Origin: Rhodococcoides trifolii
GTDB taxonomy: Bacteria; Actinomycetota; Actinomycetes; Mycobacteriales; Mycobacteriaceae
Direction of reading: 5' to 3'
Length of the DNA stretch: 64,000 nt
Assembly (NCBI RefSeq): GCF_014635345.1
Contig: NZ_BMCU01000002.1
Span: 682,001-746,000 of the forward strand
The translations under genes and the position numbers were made by a program. Positions 27,251 through 37,923 of the stretch are shown piece after piece (within the stretch, counting starts at the first letter, position 1; every line of letters begins with the position of its first letter). The notes under the pieces are model-generated. The model was given only the letters and a program-made list of their open reading frames with translations, searched no databases and was not told where the DNA came from.

Positions 27251-28567
27251 TCAACCGCGCGTGAGCAACCGGCCCCGTTCGGACTCCGACCCGCGCACCC
27301 ACGTCCGACGCACCATTCCCGTCAACGTTCGATCGTCGTAGGCCGACACCGGGTTCTTGTGCAGCAGCGTCTGCGCGTCGACGGTGAACGAGGCGTCGGG
27401 CGCGAAGACGACGAGATCGGCGGTGCAGCCGACGGCGATACGCCCGCGATCAGCCAGTCCCACCTGATCGGCCGTGTTCGTGGCCATCCACCGCACTACG
27501 TCGCCCAGCGAAAAACCGCGGGTGCGGGCTTCGGACCACACCGCCGCCAACGAAATCTGCAGCGACGCGATCCCGCCCCACGCGTCACCGAAATCGCCCG
27601 TATCGAGCTGCTTGAGGTCCACAGTGCAGGGGGAGTGATCGGTGACGACGGTGTCAATGACTCCGTCGGCGAGGCCCTGCCACAGCAACTCTCGGTTGCC
27701 GGCCTCGCGGATCGGAGGGCAGCACTTGAACTGCGTTGCACCCGACGAGATGTGCTCGGCATCGAAACACAGGTAATGCGGGCACGTTTCGACGGTGATC
27801 CGGATACCGTCCCGCTTCGCGGTCGCGATCATCGGCAGGGCCTCGGCGCTGGAGAGGTGAAGGATATGCACCCGGCACCCGGTCCGACGCGATAGGTCGA
27901 TCACCTGCGCGATTGCCCGGTTCTCGGCCGACCGCGGGCGCGAGTTCAGGAAGCCGGAGTACGCCGAACCGGTCGGCGCCGGCGCTGCGTCGATGGTGGC
28001 CGCGTCCTCGGCGTGCACGATGAGCAACCCGTCGAACGCGGCGATCTCGATCATGGCCTTCTCGAGCTCCGCCGCCGACAGGGGCGGGAATTCGTCGACG
28101 CCCGAGTGGAGGAGGAAGCACTTGAAACCGAAGACCCCGGCGTCGTGCAACGGGCGCAACTGGTCGAGGTTGCCGGGCACTGCGCCACCCCAGAAGCCGA
28201 CGTCGACACTCGCCTGTTCGGCGGCGACACCGCGCTTGACTGCAAGTGCGTCGACGTCGACCGTGGGCGGGATGCTGTTGAGCGGCATGTCGACGATGGT
28301 GGTGATGCCGCCCGCGCGGGCGGCCCTGGTTGCACTCGCGAACCCCTCCCATTCCGTGCGCCCCGGTTCGTTGACGTGAACGTGGGTGTCGACCAAGCCG
28401 GGAATCAGGACCTCGCCGGGTCCCAGTTGCACGACTTCTGTTGCAGACGAGCGGGAGTCGATCGAGACGACGATGCCGTCGTGCACGCCGACGGTGCAGG
28501 AGATCTCGACGCCGTCCACGATGGCACGCGGCGCATGAACGATCAGGTCGAGATCAGGCACCGACAT
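27251..28567 (-). CDS. allB: Allantoinase
   Basis: A 438-residue zinc amidohydrolase that opens allantoin to allantoate. Metal motifs are [16 protein letters not shown] near residue 63, the probable carboxylated lysine in [15 protein letters not shown] near 150, [11 protein letters not shown], and [13 protein letters not shown] near 315. ATG 28567 is chosen because the residues upstream do not match the family and lie inside the allantoicase gene; the first 14 bases overlap that gene. Last gene of the minus-strand operon. Confidence 0.94.
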   Translation of the reverse strand: MSVPDLDLIVHAPRAIVDGVEISCTVGVHDGIVVSIDSRSSATEVVQLGPGEVLIPGLVDTHVHVNEPGRTEWEGFASATRAARAGGITTIVDMPLNSIPPTVDVDALAVKRGVAAEQASVDVGFWGGAVPGNLDQLRPLHDAGVFGFKCFLLHSGVDEFPPLSAAELEKAMIEIAAFDGLLIVHAEDAATIDAAPAPTGSAYSGFLNSRPRSAENRAIAQVIDLSRRTGCRVHILHLSSAEALPMIATAKRDGIRITVETCPHYLCFDAEHISSGATQFKCCPPIREAGNRELLWQGLADGVIDTVVTDHSPCTVDLKQLDTGDFGDAWGGIASLQISLAAVWSEARTRGFSLGDVVRWMATNTADQVGLADRGRIAVGCTADLVVFAPDASFTVDAQTLLHKNPVSAYDDRTLTGMVRRTWVRGSESERGRLLTRG

Positions 28568-29609
28568 GTGGCACCTGCGATCGGTGCTCGGCGGGCAGTG
28601 CGTCCCACCATCGTGCGCGGGCGTCGGCCAGCGATTCGGAGTCCAGGTCACCGAACAACCGCAAGCGCGACAGACCGCCGTCGGGAAACACGTCGAGGCG
28701 CAGATGAGTCGCGGCGTCGTCGGTCTCGAGGGCGAAGCGGTGCCGGGTGTCCGGCTGCACTGCGGTGCGAGGCAGCAGTTCTTGCCACGCTGTGGCGTTC
28801 TCGATGTCCGATGTACGGGCGTCGGCTGTGGTGACCCGAACCCACCCGGGTGCGTTGCCCACGTAGTAGCTGGTGTCCACTTCGAGGTGCCGGGGAACGC
28901 CGGCCGCTGCGAGCGCGAAGACCGCGAAGTCGTTGCCGCCGTTACGTCTACGCGAGTTCTCCCATCCCTCGCCCATGTTGCGGGCGCGGCCGGGCATGAT
29001 GATGTTCGCCGGAGACGAGTAGAACGCGTCGGAACATGCCGTCAGGGTGGCGCCGTTCTCCGCGGCGAGCAGGTCGACGGTGCCCGTGAGGAACCGCGGG
29101 TCCGGAACCACGTCGCCGTGCACTCGGAAGCGAGCTACCCCGCCGTCGGGAAAGATGTTGAGGCGCACGTGAGTCCAGCGACGTCTGTCGTCGACGGGGT
29201 AGGCATTGGCCGTGCCGCCGACGGCAGCAGACTTGTCGACGATCGTGAACCACTCGGCCTTCTCGATGTCGTCGACGGAGGGGTAGCCCTCGACGGATGC
29301 GGCTTCGACAGACACGAACGGCGGGTAGTTGCCGAGGAAGTAAGCCGTGTCGACGACAACCCCGTGCACGATGCCCGCGGCGCCCAGTCGCACGATCGCC
29401 CAGTCGTGTCCGTCGTCGCGCCGACGACGCGTTTCCCACCCGTCGTACACCTTGCCCTTGTGTCCGAACTCGTTCGGATCGAAGAACGGCGCCTCCGGCC
29501 GAATGAGGTTCTCGCGCTGAGCAAAGAGCTCGTCGTTGGCGGCGCACACGCTGCCGCCCAGAGCTCGCGAGGCGAGGTCGGTGAAACCGGTGAACGGCTG
29601 GGTTGTCAT
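28554..29609 (-). CDS. alc: Allantoicase
   Basis: A 351-residue enzyme that hydrolyses allantoate to ureidoglycolate and urea. The two-fold repeat of the family is clear: [20 protein letters not shown] in the first half and [18 protein letters not shown] in the second, each followed by a [15 protein letters not shown] or [19 protein letters not shown] segment. AAGGAG precedes the ATG. The start overlaps the stop of the glycerate kinase gene by four bases and its end overlaps allB by 14. Confidence 0.95.
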   Translation of the reverse strand: MTTQPFTGFTDLASRALGGSVCAANDELFAQRENLIRPEAPFFDPNEFGHKGKVYDGWETRRRRDDGHDWAIVRLGAAGIVHGVVVDTAYFLGNYPPFVSVEAASVEGYPSVDDIEKAEWFTIVDKSAAVGGTANAYPVDDRRRWTHVRLNIFPDGGVARFRVHGDVVPDPRFLTGTVDLLAAENGATLTACSDAFYSSPANIIMPGRARNMGEGWENSRRRNGGNDFAVFALAAAGVPRHLEVDTSYYVGNAPGWVRVTTADARTSDIENATAWQELLPRTAVQPDTRHRFALETDDAATHLRLDVFPDGGLSRLRLFGDLDSESLADARARWWDALPAEHRSQVPHVGA

Positions 29610-30727
29610 GAAACTCCTTCGAAGATGTGTGTTGATGTTGCAATGGTGCGGCCGATCCGTCGCAACAGAGTCGACGCGAATCGGATGGACGTCCCGAGGT
29701 CGGGTTCGAGATCGGACAGGGCATAGGACTCCACGACGCCGTACTCGGCCAGCCGGTCGCGACTCAGCACGATTCGTCCGGAGACGGTGACGACCGGAAC
29801 ACCACACCGGTGTGCAGCCGTTGCCACACCGATGGGCGCCTTGCCGTGCAGACTCTGCTCGTCGAGTGAGCCCTCGCCGGTGACGACGAGGTCGGCGGTC
29901 TGCAGCTGGGTGTGGAAATCGACGAGTTCCAGGACGGTGTCGATACCGGACCGCACGGTGGCACCCAGAACCGCCATGGCGCCGTAGGCAGTTCCGCCTG
30001 CAGCACCCGCCCCCGACGCGGTCGAGTCGTAGCCGACAAGGGACGCCCAGTGCATCATCGATTGTTCGAGGACGAGCAGTTGTTCCGCGTCGGCTCCTTT
30101 CTGGGGGGCGTACACGGCGGTGGCGCCGAGTGGACCGAGCAACGGGTTGTCGACGTCACAGGCAAGCTGGAATGTGGCAGCACGTGCCGCCGGAAGAACA
30201 CCGGCGAGGTCGAGTTCGGCGGCCTCGCGCAACGAGCCGCCACCCTCTGGTAGGTCGTGTCCCTCCGCGTCGAGGATCCGTGCCCCCAGCGCACGGAGCA
30301 GGCCGGCGCCACCGTCGGTGGATGCGCTCCCGCCCAGTCCGATCACCACGCTGCGTGCGCCAGCCGTCAGGGCATGAGCGACAACGGTTCCGAGACCGAA
30401 CGTGCTCGCGCCCAGGGGGTCCGGAACACCACTGGGTAACAGACCTAATCCCACCGACGAGGCGAGCTCGACGACTGCGACCTCGCCTCGTCGTGCATAG
30501 GAGGTGTCGACGGGACTACCGGTGGGGCCCGTCGTCCAGACGCGCACCCGGTCCCATCCGGCCGCGACGGCGGCGTCGACGGTTCCGTCGCCGCCGTCCG
30601 CCACCGGCAAGGACACGATGTCCCACGTCGGATCACCCGAGGTCATCCCGGCGGCGAGCGCGGCGGCTACCTCGGCCGCGGTCACCGATCCCTTGAACTT
30701 GTCCGGAGACAACAGAACTCGGGTCAC
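29606..30727 (-). CDS. glxK: Glycerate 2-kinase
   Basis: A 373-residue GlxK/GarK-type kinase that phosphorylates D-glycerate, probably to 2-phosphoglycerate. Motifs are LLSPDKFKGSVTAAEVAAAL at the N-terminus, VADGGDGTVDAAV near 57-69 and GGSASTDGGAGLLRALGA near 138. The GTG at 30727 starts the family N-terminus, two bases after the gcl stop. It lets carbon from glyoxylate enter lower glycolysis. Confidence 0.92.
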   Translation of the reverse strand: MTRVLLSPDKFKGSVTAAEVAAALAAGMTSGDPTWDIVSLPVADGGDGTVDAAVAAGWDRVRVWTTGPTGSPVDTSYARRGEVAVVELASSVGLGLLPSGVPDPLGASTFGLGTVVAHALTAGARSVVIGLGGSASTDGGAGLLRALGARILDAEGHDLPEGGGSLREAAELDLAGVLPAARAATFQLACDVDNPLLGPLGATAVYAPQKGADAEQLLVLEQSMMHWASLVGYDSTASGAGAAGGTAYGAMAVLGATVRSGIDTVLELVDFHTQLQTADLVVTGEGSLDEQSLHGKAPIGVATAAHRCGVPVVTVSGRIVLSRDRLAEYGVVESYALSDLEPDLGTSIRFASTLLRRIGRTIATSTHIFEGVS

Positions 30728-30729
30728 GA

Positions 30730-32529
<1,800 letters not shown>

Positions 32530-32530
32530 G

Positions 32531-33412
32531 TCAGTTCACCTTTCCTGCGAGCCGTTCGACGCCGCGGAAAAGCGCGGAGTGATCGAGACCACCGTCGCCG
32601 TTCGCGCGCGCGGACGCCATGAGTTGGGTCAGCAGAGCGCCGACCGGTGTGATGACGCCGGCTTCACGAGCAGCGGACGTCACGATGCCGAGGTCCTTGT
32701 GGTGCAGGTCGATTCGAAAGCCGGGCTCGAACGACCGGTCCAGCATCTTCTGCGCTTTCTGGTTCAGCACGGCCGATCCGGCAAGTCCACCGCCGAGAAC
32801 CTCGACGGCCGCCGGCATGTCGACGCCGTACGCCTCGAGGAACGCGATGGCCTCGGCGAGCAACTGGATGTTGCCGGCGACGATGAGTTGGTTCGCCGCC
32901 TTCACCGTCTGGCCCGCTCCGTTGGGTCCGACGTGGACCACCGTCTTTCCGACGGCGTCGAGAACGGGTTTGGCCGCCTCGAAATCTTCCGCGTAGCCGC
33001 CGACCATGATCGACAGGCTCGCGTTCTCGGCGCCGGCCTGCCCCCCGGACACCGGTGCGTCGATGATGCGGAAGCCACGTGATTCGGCCTCTTGCGCCAG
33101 GTTCGCCGTGACATCGGGGCGGATGCTCGAGAAATCGATGATCAGGGCGCCGGCGGGTGCGTTGTCGAACACGCCACCCTCTGCGGCGAGCACGTCCTGC
33201 ACGTCCGGCGAGTCGGGGACCATGACGGCGACAATGTCGGCCCCGATGACGGCCTTGGCGATGGAGTCGGCTGCCGATCCGCCCGCCTCGACGAGTGGGG
33301 CGGTGCGATCGGGGGACAGGTTGTACCCGGTCACTTGGTGACCGGCCTTCGAAAGATGAACGGCCATCGGGCTTCCCATGATGCCGAGTCCGATGAATGC
33401 AATGGTGCTCAT
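32531..33412 (-). CDS. glxR: Tartronate semialdehyde reductase (2-hydroxy-3-oxopropionate reductase)
   Basis: A 293-residue beta-hydroxyacid dehydrogenase reducing tartronate semialdehyde to D-glycerate with NAD(P)H. Motifs: [20 protein letters not shown] (dinucleotide binding), [20 protein letters not shown] (substrate site) and the catalytic lysine in [22 protein letters not shown] lies upstream of the ATG. Note that this enzyme is unrelated to the CRP-like regulator GlxR of corynebacteria. Confidence 0.95.
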   Translation of the reverse strand: MSTIAFIGLGIMGSPMAVHLSKAGHQVTGYNLSPDRTAPLVEAGGSAADSIAKAVIGADIVAVMVPDSPDVQDVLAAEGGVFDNAPAGALIIDFSSIRPDVTANLAQEAESRGFRIIDAPVSGGQAGAENASLSIMVGGYAEDFEAAKPVLDAVGKTVVHVGPNGAGQTVKAANQLIVAGNIQLLAEAIAFLEAYGVDMPAAVEVLGGGLAGSAVLNQKAQKMLDRSFEPGFRIDLHHKDLGIVTSAAREAGVITPVGALLTQLMASARANGDGGLDHSALFRGVERLAGKVN

Positions 33413-33423
33413 ATGATGTGTCC

Positions 33424-34242
33424 TTACTTCGAGACTGCGGGGGAGAGCCAGTCGAACGTGTCGCTGCGAGTGGCCTTGTATTCGAGTCCGACGGTTCCGT
33501 CGTAGCCGTTCGACCTCAGTTGGGCGAGGTACTTCGCGAGATCGAGTGCGCCGGTGCCGGGTTCGCCGCGCCCGGGGGAGTCGGCAATTTGCACGTGACC
33601 GATCAGCGGGGCGTAGGCGTCGAGGGCTCGCGCGATGTCGTCACCGTTGACGTCGAGGTGGTAGAGATCTGCCAGCAGACGGAGGGAGTCGACGCCGCGC
33701 GCGCTCACTCGGTCGATGACGGCAACCGCGTCGGCGGCTGTCTTCAGCGGGTACGCCGGGACGCCGCTCACCGGTTCGATCAAGACGACTCCGCCGATGC
33801 GAGCGGCCGCCGTGCCCGCGGCAACGAGGTTGTCGGTGGCTGTCTCGTCCTGTGTCTGTGGATCGACGCCCTCGATCCGATTGCCGTACAGAGCATTGAA
33901 CGCCGTGGTGCCGAGACGTTCGCCGATTCCGACGGTCACGTCGATGTTGTCGCGGAAGGCGGAGATCTGCTGAGGGTCCGACAGAATGCCACGATCACCC
34001 GCGGGCATGTCGCCGGCGGCGAAGTTGAGGCCGGTGAGCTCGACGCCCGCGTCCTGTACGGCCGAGACGAAGGCGTCGACCTCGGTGTCCGTGGGAACCG
34101 GCGCTGCGAAGGGCCACCAGAATTCGACGCGATCGAATCCGTGGTCGCGAGCCGCCTGCGGACGATCGAGCAGTGGCACGTCGGTGAACAGGATCGAGCA
34201 GTTCACGGCGAAGGAATACTGTTCCATGTCAACTCTTTTCAT
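33424..34242 (-). CDS. hyi: Hydroxypyruvate isomerase
   Basis: A 272-residue TIM-barrel isomerase interconverting hydroxypyruvate and tartronate semialdehyde. Conserved segments: GFDRVEFWWPF, LTGLNFAAGDMPAGDRG, VVLIEPVSG, DLYHLDVNGDD, GHVQIADSPGRGEPGTG and GLEYKAT. ATG 34242 overlaps the stop of the upstream small gene (ATGA), favouring it; ATG 34227 (MEQYSFAVNCS) is an alternative that matches the family N-terminus better. Confidence 0.92.
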   Translation of the reverse strand: MKRVDMEQYSFAVNCSILFTDVPLLDRPQAARDHGFDRVEFWWPFAAPVPTDTEVDAFVSAVQDAGVELTGLNFAAGDMPAGDRGILSDPQQISAFRDNIDVTVGIGERLGTTAFNALYGNRIEGVDPQTQDETATDNLVAAGTAAARIGGVVLIEPVSGVPAYPLKTAADAVAVIDRVSARGVDSLRLLADLYHLDVNGDDIARALDAYAPLIGHVQIADSPGRGEPGTGALDLAKYLAQLRSNGYDGTVGLEYKATRSDTFDWLSPAVSK

Positions 34243-34631
34243 GTAGGTGTGGGCAGTCCGCGGTATCGACGCCAGCTCCCTGTCTCGGTGATGTCGGTCA
34301 GATCGCCCGATTGCCCGTCGAGCACCCCCGGTCGCAGACCCACGGCGAGTACCGAGCGTCCGTCGTCGAGAGCGACGACGGTGAGTTCGAGCTCGGGTGG
34401 TTCGTCGGGCAGAAAGGTGGTGCGGATGTCGTCCATCGGAATCTCGTACAGCTCACCCTCGATGGCGGCGCCGGCCTGCTGATCGAGAACCAGGGCTGGG
34501 AATTCGTCGCGAACCGAATAGAAGCGATAGGTGGGAACGGTGCGGACAGTTCCGAGGAACGTGTGATCGGCGACGTTGTGATGCAGACTTCCGCCGCGCA
34601 TCGCACCGCCGTTGCAGAAAAGGTGTGCCAT
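34239..34631 (-). CDS. GGCT/AIG2-like small protein, allophanate-hydrolase C-domain type
   Basis: A 130-residue protein, first gene of the minus-strand operon. It resembles the gamma-glutamylcyclotransferase-like domain found at the C-terminus of allophanate hydrolases: LFCNGGAMRGGSLHH, FLGTVRTVPTYRFYSV, FPALV, GAAIEGELYEIP and VLAVGLRP. Start ATG 34631 is fixed by GGAGG seven bases upstream. No amidase domain is attached. Its place suggests a role in ureide breakdown after allantoate. No ureidoglycolate lyase (AllA) is recognisable in the window, so this is a candidate for or aid to that step; that is inference only. Confidence 0.75.
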   Translation of the reverse strand: MAHLFCNGGAMRGGSLHHNVADHTFLGTVRTVPTYRFYSVRDEFPALVLDQQAGAAIEGELYEIPMDDIRTTFLPDEPPELELTVVALDDGRSVLAVGLRPGVLDGQSGDLTDITETGSWRRYRGLPTPT

Positions 34632-34647
34632 CGAACGAACCTCCAAA

Positions 34648-34662
34648 ATCCGTAATGCGGAA
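34648..34662. promoter_or_regulatory. Candidate IclR-type operator, site 1 (ATCC-GTAATGC-GGAA)
   Basis: This matches TTCC-N7-GGAA with one mismatch and lies 17 bases upstream of the minus-strand operon start. The core AATGCGGAA is shared with site 2 near the divergent gene. TTCC-N7-GGAA is perfect before the IclR gene at 37896. The factor is inferred. Confidence 0.5.
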
Positions 34663-34740
34663 TACAAATTCCACTGGCCAGACGAGTGTTGCGCGTCACA
34701 TCAGCAAAGTCAACCGCCGAATTCAGGGCTTGACACTGGC

Positions 34741-34756
34741 TGTGACCGCTGTCACG
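34741..34756. promoter_or_regulatory. Candidate CRP/GlxR-type site (TGTGACCGCTGTCACG)
   Basis: It matches the consensus TGTGA-N6-TCACA in nine of ten fixed positions and is a perfect GTGAC-N4-GTCAC palindrome. It lies 25 bases upstream of the uraD ATG and 110 bases upstream of the minus-strand start. It is the type of site bound by actinobacterial cAMP receptor proteins. Confidence 0.5.
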
Positions 34757-34765
34757 CTGCAATAT

Positions 34766-35290
34766 ATGGAATCTTTGTTTCGCAATGCGGAATCAGGTGA
34801 GCTCCGGGTCGACGACATGCTCCGTAGCGAGGCACGCGACCTGCTCCGTACATGCCTCGACATTCCCCGGTGGGTCGATGCACTCCTCGACGGGCGGCCA
34901 TACTTCACCGGTCCTGCTCTCCGCGACGCGGTCATGACGGCCGCTGCACCGTTCACGTCCGACGAGATCGACAATGCGCTAGGGCACCACCCGCGTATCG
35001 GGGACAGACCGACAGGCGACGACGCACACGCGGCGAACGCACGCGCCGAGCAGTCCGGTGTCGACGCGACTCACGTCCAGATTCGAGCTCGGCTGGACAC
35101 CGGAAACCGTTCGTACGAGGCACGTTTCGGTCGTGTATTCCTGATTCGAGCGGCCGGCCGTGACGCCGACGACATCCTGCGGGAGCTCGAGCGGCGACTG
35201 CAGAACGACGCTGCGACCGAACTGGGGGTCGTCGAACACGAACTACGGGAGATCGCTGCCGTCAGGCTGACCGGCGGGGCGCTGCGATGA
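34766..35290 (+). CDS. uraD: 2-oxo-4-hydroxy-4-carboxy-5-ureidoimidazoline (OHCU) decarboxylase
   Basis: A 174-residue enzyme giving S-allantoin from OHCU. The catalytic motif GHHPRIGDRP is near residues 73-82, with FTSDEIDNALG before and EQSGVD after. The fold is all-helical as in the family. Start choice is uncertain: ATG 34766 lacks a ribosome binding site and overlaps a putative operator. ATG 34817 (MLRSEARDLLRTCLDIPRW) still covers the conserved part. The stop overlaps uraH by four bases. Confidence 0.93.
   Translation: MESLFRNAESGELRVDDMLRSEARDLLRTCLDIPRWVDALLDGRPYFTGPALRDAVMTAAAPFTSDEIDNALGHHPRIGDRPTGDDAHAANARAEQSGVDATHVQIRARLDTGNRSYEARFGRVFLIRAAGRDADDILRELERRLQNDAATELGVVEHELREIAAVRLTGGALR
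34778..34792. promoter_or_regulatory. Candidate IclR-type operator, site 2 (TTTC-GCAATGC-GGAA)
   Basis: This matches TTCC-N7-GGAA with one mismatch and shares AATGCGGAA with site 1, 130 bases away. It lies just inside the uraD frame if ATG 34766 is used, or in the leader if ATG 34817 is used. A repressor bound to both sites could control both divergent operons. Confidence 0.5.
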
Positions 35291-35628
35291 CCGACCGCAG
35301 TCACATCACCACTCACGTTCTCGACGCTGCCAACGGATCACCCGCGCAGGGCGTTTCGGTCGAGCTTGCTTTGCTTGCCGACGGCTGGAACGCGGTGGCC
35401 TCCCGCACTACCGACGAACAAGGTCGGATCTCCGATCTCGGCCCCGCCGCGTTGGAGCCCGGAATTTACCGACTGACGTTCGACACCGCGTCCTACTTCG
35501 GCCGTGACGTCCGCTCGACCTTCTACCCGCGCATCGACATCACGGTGGAGATAGCGGCGGTCGACGAGCACTACCACGTTCCCATCCTCCTCAGCCCGTT
35601 CGCTTTCACCACCTATCGAGGGAGTTAG
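35287..35628 (+). CDS. uraH: 5-hydroxyisourate (HIU) hydrolase
   Basis: A 113-residue transthyretin-like enzyme converting HIU to OHCU. Motifs: THVLDAANGSPAQGVSVEL at the N-terminus and the C-terminal signature YRGS. It overlaps uraD by four bases; uricase starts three bases after its stop, so gene order runs opposite to reaction order. uraD and uraH are separate here, not fused as in some actinobacteria. Confidence 0.96.
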   Translation: MTDRSHITTHVLDAANGSPAQGVSVELALLADGWNAVASRTTDEQGRISDLGPAALEPGIYRLTFDTASYFGRDVRSTFYPRIDITVEIAAVDEHYHVPILLSPFAFTTYRGS

Positions 35629-35631
35629 ACC

Positions 35632-36525
35632 ATGAGCAAGATCGTTCTCGGAGCAAATCAGTACGGCAAAGCAGAATGCCGGCTGGTGCGCATCGATCGG
35701 GACACACCGCGTCACCGCATCACCGACATCAGCGTCACCTCCCAACTGCGCGGCGACCTGTCCGCTGCGCACACCGACGGTGACAACAGCCACGTCGTCG
35801 CCACCGACACCCAGAAGAACACCGTCTACGCCTTCGCGCGTCACGGAATCGGCGCCATCGAAGAGTTCGCCCAGCGCCTCGGCCGGCACTTCACCGCAGA
35901 CTTCGACTGGATCACCGGCGGCCGCTGGGAGATCGAGCAGTACTCGTGGGATCGCATTCCGACCGGACCGGAGGGGCACGACCATTCCTTCGTCCGTGCC
36001 GGCGACGAGAAGCGCACCACCATCGTGACGATCGAGGGCCCCGACACCTGGGTCGTGTCCGGGCTCAGCGACCTCGTCGTCCTGAAGTCGACGGGGTCGG
36101 AGTTCTGGGGATTCCCCACCGACGACTACACGACACTGAAGGAGACGACCGACCGAATCCTCGCGACGTCCGTCAGTGCGCGCTGGCGCTACCTCACCAC
36201 CGAGCTCGACTTCGACAAGACGTTCACCGACGTTCGGACGATCATGTTGGACACGTTCGCGACCGTTCACTCACTCGGCCTGCAGCAGAGCCTGTTCCAG
36301 ATGGGGACCAACGTTCTCGAGGCGCACCCCGAGATCGGTGAGATCAAGTTCTCGATGCCCAACAAACACCACTTCCTCGTCGACCTCGAACCTTTCGGTC
36401 TGGACAATCCCGGTGAAGTGTTCTACGCCGCGGACAGGCCGTACGGACTGATCGAAGCGACCGTCGAACGTGACGACGCCCCCGACGCGGGTCGCGCCTG
36501 GGACACCGTCGCCGGATTCTGCTAG
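35632..36525 (+). CDS. uox: Urate oxidase (uricase, cofactor-independent)
   Basis: A 297-residue uricase that oxidises urate to HIU with O2. The catalytic Lys lies in GANQYGKAECRLVRI near residue 13 and the Thr in ATDTQKNTVYAFARHGIG near 61. The second T-fold repeat contains FSMPNKHHFLVDLEPFGLDN. GGGAG lies upstream of the ATG. No membrane segment; length is typical. The product HIU is handled by the uraH and uraD genes just upstream. Confidence 0.96.
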   Translation: MSKIVLGANQYGKAECRLVRIDRDTPRHRITDISVTSQLRGDLSAAHTDGDNSHVVATDTQKNTVYAFARHGIGAIEEFAQRLGRHFTADFDWITGGRWEIEQYSWDRIPTGPEGHDHSFVRAGDEKRTTIVTIEGPDTWVVSGLSDLVVLKSTGSEFWGFPTDDYTTLKETTDRILATSVSARWRYLTTELDFDKTFTDVRTIMLDTFATVHSLGLQQSLFQMGTNVLEAHPEIGEIKFSMPNKHHFLVDLEPFGLDNPGEVFYAADRPYGLIEATVERDDAPDAGRAWDTVAGFC

Positions 36526-36534
36526 GAGCCCACG

Positions 36535-37893
36535 ATGAAGCACCCGGCGCACGATCCTGCCCGCCCAGAAGACGAGCGGTTGAGTTTGGGTAAGACGTAC
36601 CTGTACGGCTTGCAACACATTCTGACGATGTACGGCGGCGTCATCGCGCCGCCGCTGATCGTGGGCGGCGCGGCGGGATTGTCCACCACCGACATCGCGA
36701 TACTCGTATCGGCGGCGCTGTTCGTCAGCGGGGCGGCCACCCTCCTGCAGACGCTCGGTCTTCCGTATGTGGGTGCCAAACTGCCTTTGGTGCAGGGCAT
36801 CTCGTTCGCCTCGGTGTCGACGATGGTTGCGGTGGCAAGCGGTCCCGGCGGGCTGAACGCGGTGTTCGGTGCCATCATCGCGGCCGGCGCCATCGGCATT
36901 CTGATCACACCGTTCTTCAGCAAGATCGTGAAGTTCTTCCCACCCGTCGTGACCGGGACGATCATCACCGTCATCGGAGTCTCGTTGTTGCCGGTGGCGT
37001 GTCGGTGGGCGATGGGGGGAGTGCAGACTGCGCCCGACTGGGGATCGATGTCGAACATCGGTCTCGCCGGCTTCAGCCTTCTGGTGGTGCTGATCGTCAG
37101 CCGTCTGGCCACCGGAACGTTCTCCCGCCTGTCCATCCTCATCGGGATCGTGGCCGGAACCGTGTTCGCCGTGTGCATCGGCAAGGCGGACTTCTCGGAT
37201 CTTGGCGCCGGCGCGTTCTTCAGCTTTCCGGAGCCGTTCGCGTTCGGCACTCCCACATTTCAGATCGGCGCCGTCATCTCGATGGTGGTGGTCATCCTCG
37301 TCATCATGACCGAGACGACAGCGGACATTCTTGCCGTCGGCGAAATCGTCGGTACCAAGGTCGACGCCCGACGCGTCGGTGACGGACTTCGCGCGGACAT
37401 GCTTGCCACCACCGTCGCGCCGATCTTCGGAACCTTCCCGGCCAGTGCCTTCGCGCAGAACGTCGGACTCGTCGCCGTCACCGGTATCAAGAGTCGCTTC
37501 GTGGTGGCGGCCGGTGGCTCGGTACTGCTTTTCCTCGGACTGTTCCCGGTTCTGGGCAGACTGGTTGCGGCCGTGCCGCTTCCGGTCCTCGGCGGCGCGG
37601 GCATCGTTCTCTTCGGATCGGTGGCGGCGAGCGGGATCCGGACGTTGTCGAAGGTCGACTTCGACGGCAACCTCAATCTGGTGATCGTCGCGGTTGCCAT
37701 CGGCTTCGGCGTCGTGCCGATCGCCGTTCCCGGTTTCTGGTCGGCATTCCCGGAATGGGTGCATGTGGTGTTCGATTCCGGCATCAGCGCCGCCAGCATC
37801 GTGGCCGTCCTGCTCAACATCTTCTTCAACGAGTTCACCAAGGGACGGCGATCCTCACCCTCCGTGCTCGCAGCCTCACCGCCGATCGAGTGA
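36535..37893 (+). CDS. Xanthine/urate-type permease (NCS2, UraA/PbuX group)
   Basis: A 452-residue transporter with 12-14 helices. The signature YGLQHILTMYGGVIAPPLIV is near residues 23-42 and ETTADILAVGEIVGTKVD near 261; the SFAQNVGL-type motif appears as SAFAQNVGLVAVTGIKSRF. This is the uracil-xanthine group, distinct from the AzgA-type permease at 24698. Being adjacent to uricase suggests urate or xanthine as substrate. AGGAG lies seven bases upstream of the ATG. Confidence 0.92.
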   Translation: MKHPAHDPARPEDERLSLGKTYLYGLQHILTMYGGVIAPPLIVGGAAGLSTTDIAILVSAALFVSGAATLLQTLGLPYVGAKLPLVQGISFASVSTMVAVASGPGGLNAVFGAIIAAGAIGILITPFFSKIVKFFPPVVTGTIITVIGVSLLPVACRWAMGGVQTAPDWGSMSNIGLAGFSLLVVLIVSRLATGTFSRLSILIGIVAGTVFAVCIGKADFSDLGAGAFFSFPEPFAFGTPTFQIGAVISMVVVILVIMTETTADILAVGEIVGTKVDARRVGDGLRADMLATTVAPIFGTFPASAFAQNVGLVAVTGIKSRFVVAAGGSVLLFLGLFPVLGRLVAAVPLPVLGGAGIVLFGSVAASGIRTLSKVDFDGNLNLVIVAVAIGFGVVPIAVPGFWSAFPEWVHVVFDSGISAASIVAVLLNIFFNEFTKGRRSSPSVLAASPPIE

Positions 37894-37895
37894 TC

Positions 37896-37910
37896 TTCCA
37901 CTTCGTGGAA
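37896..37910. promoter_or_regulatory. Perfect palindromic operator TTCC-ACTTCGT-GGAA before the IclR gene
   Basis: TTCCAC-TTC-GTGGAA is an exact inverted repeat between the permease stop (37893) and the IclR start (37924). IclR-family proteins often bind TTCC-N7-GGAA-like palindromes and repress their own genes. Autoregulation is the simplest reading. Confidence 0.6.
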
Positions 37911-37923
37911 TAAGGTGGCCGGT

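Noticed and set aside
34730-34735. TTGACA as a -35 element for uraD
   Set aside because: No acceptable -10 hexamer lies 16-19 bases downstream.
36271-37764. 497-codon open frame opposite uricase and the permease
   Set aside because: Low-complexity His/Arg/Asp-rich translation typical of antisense frames; the plus-strand genes are firm.
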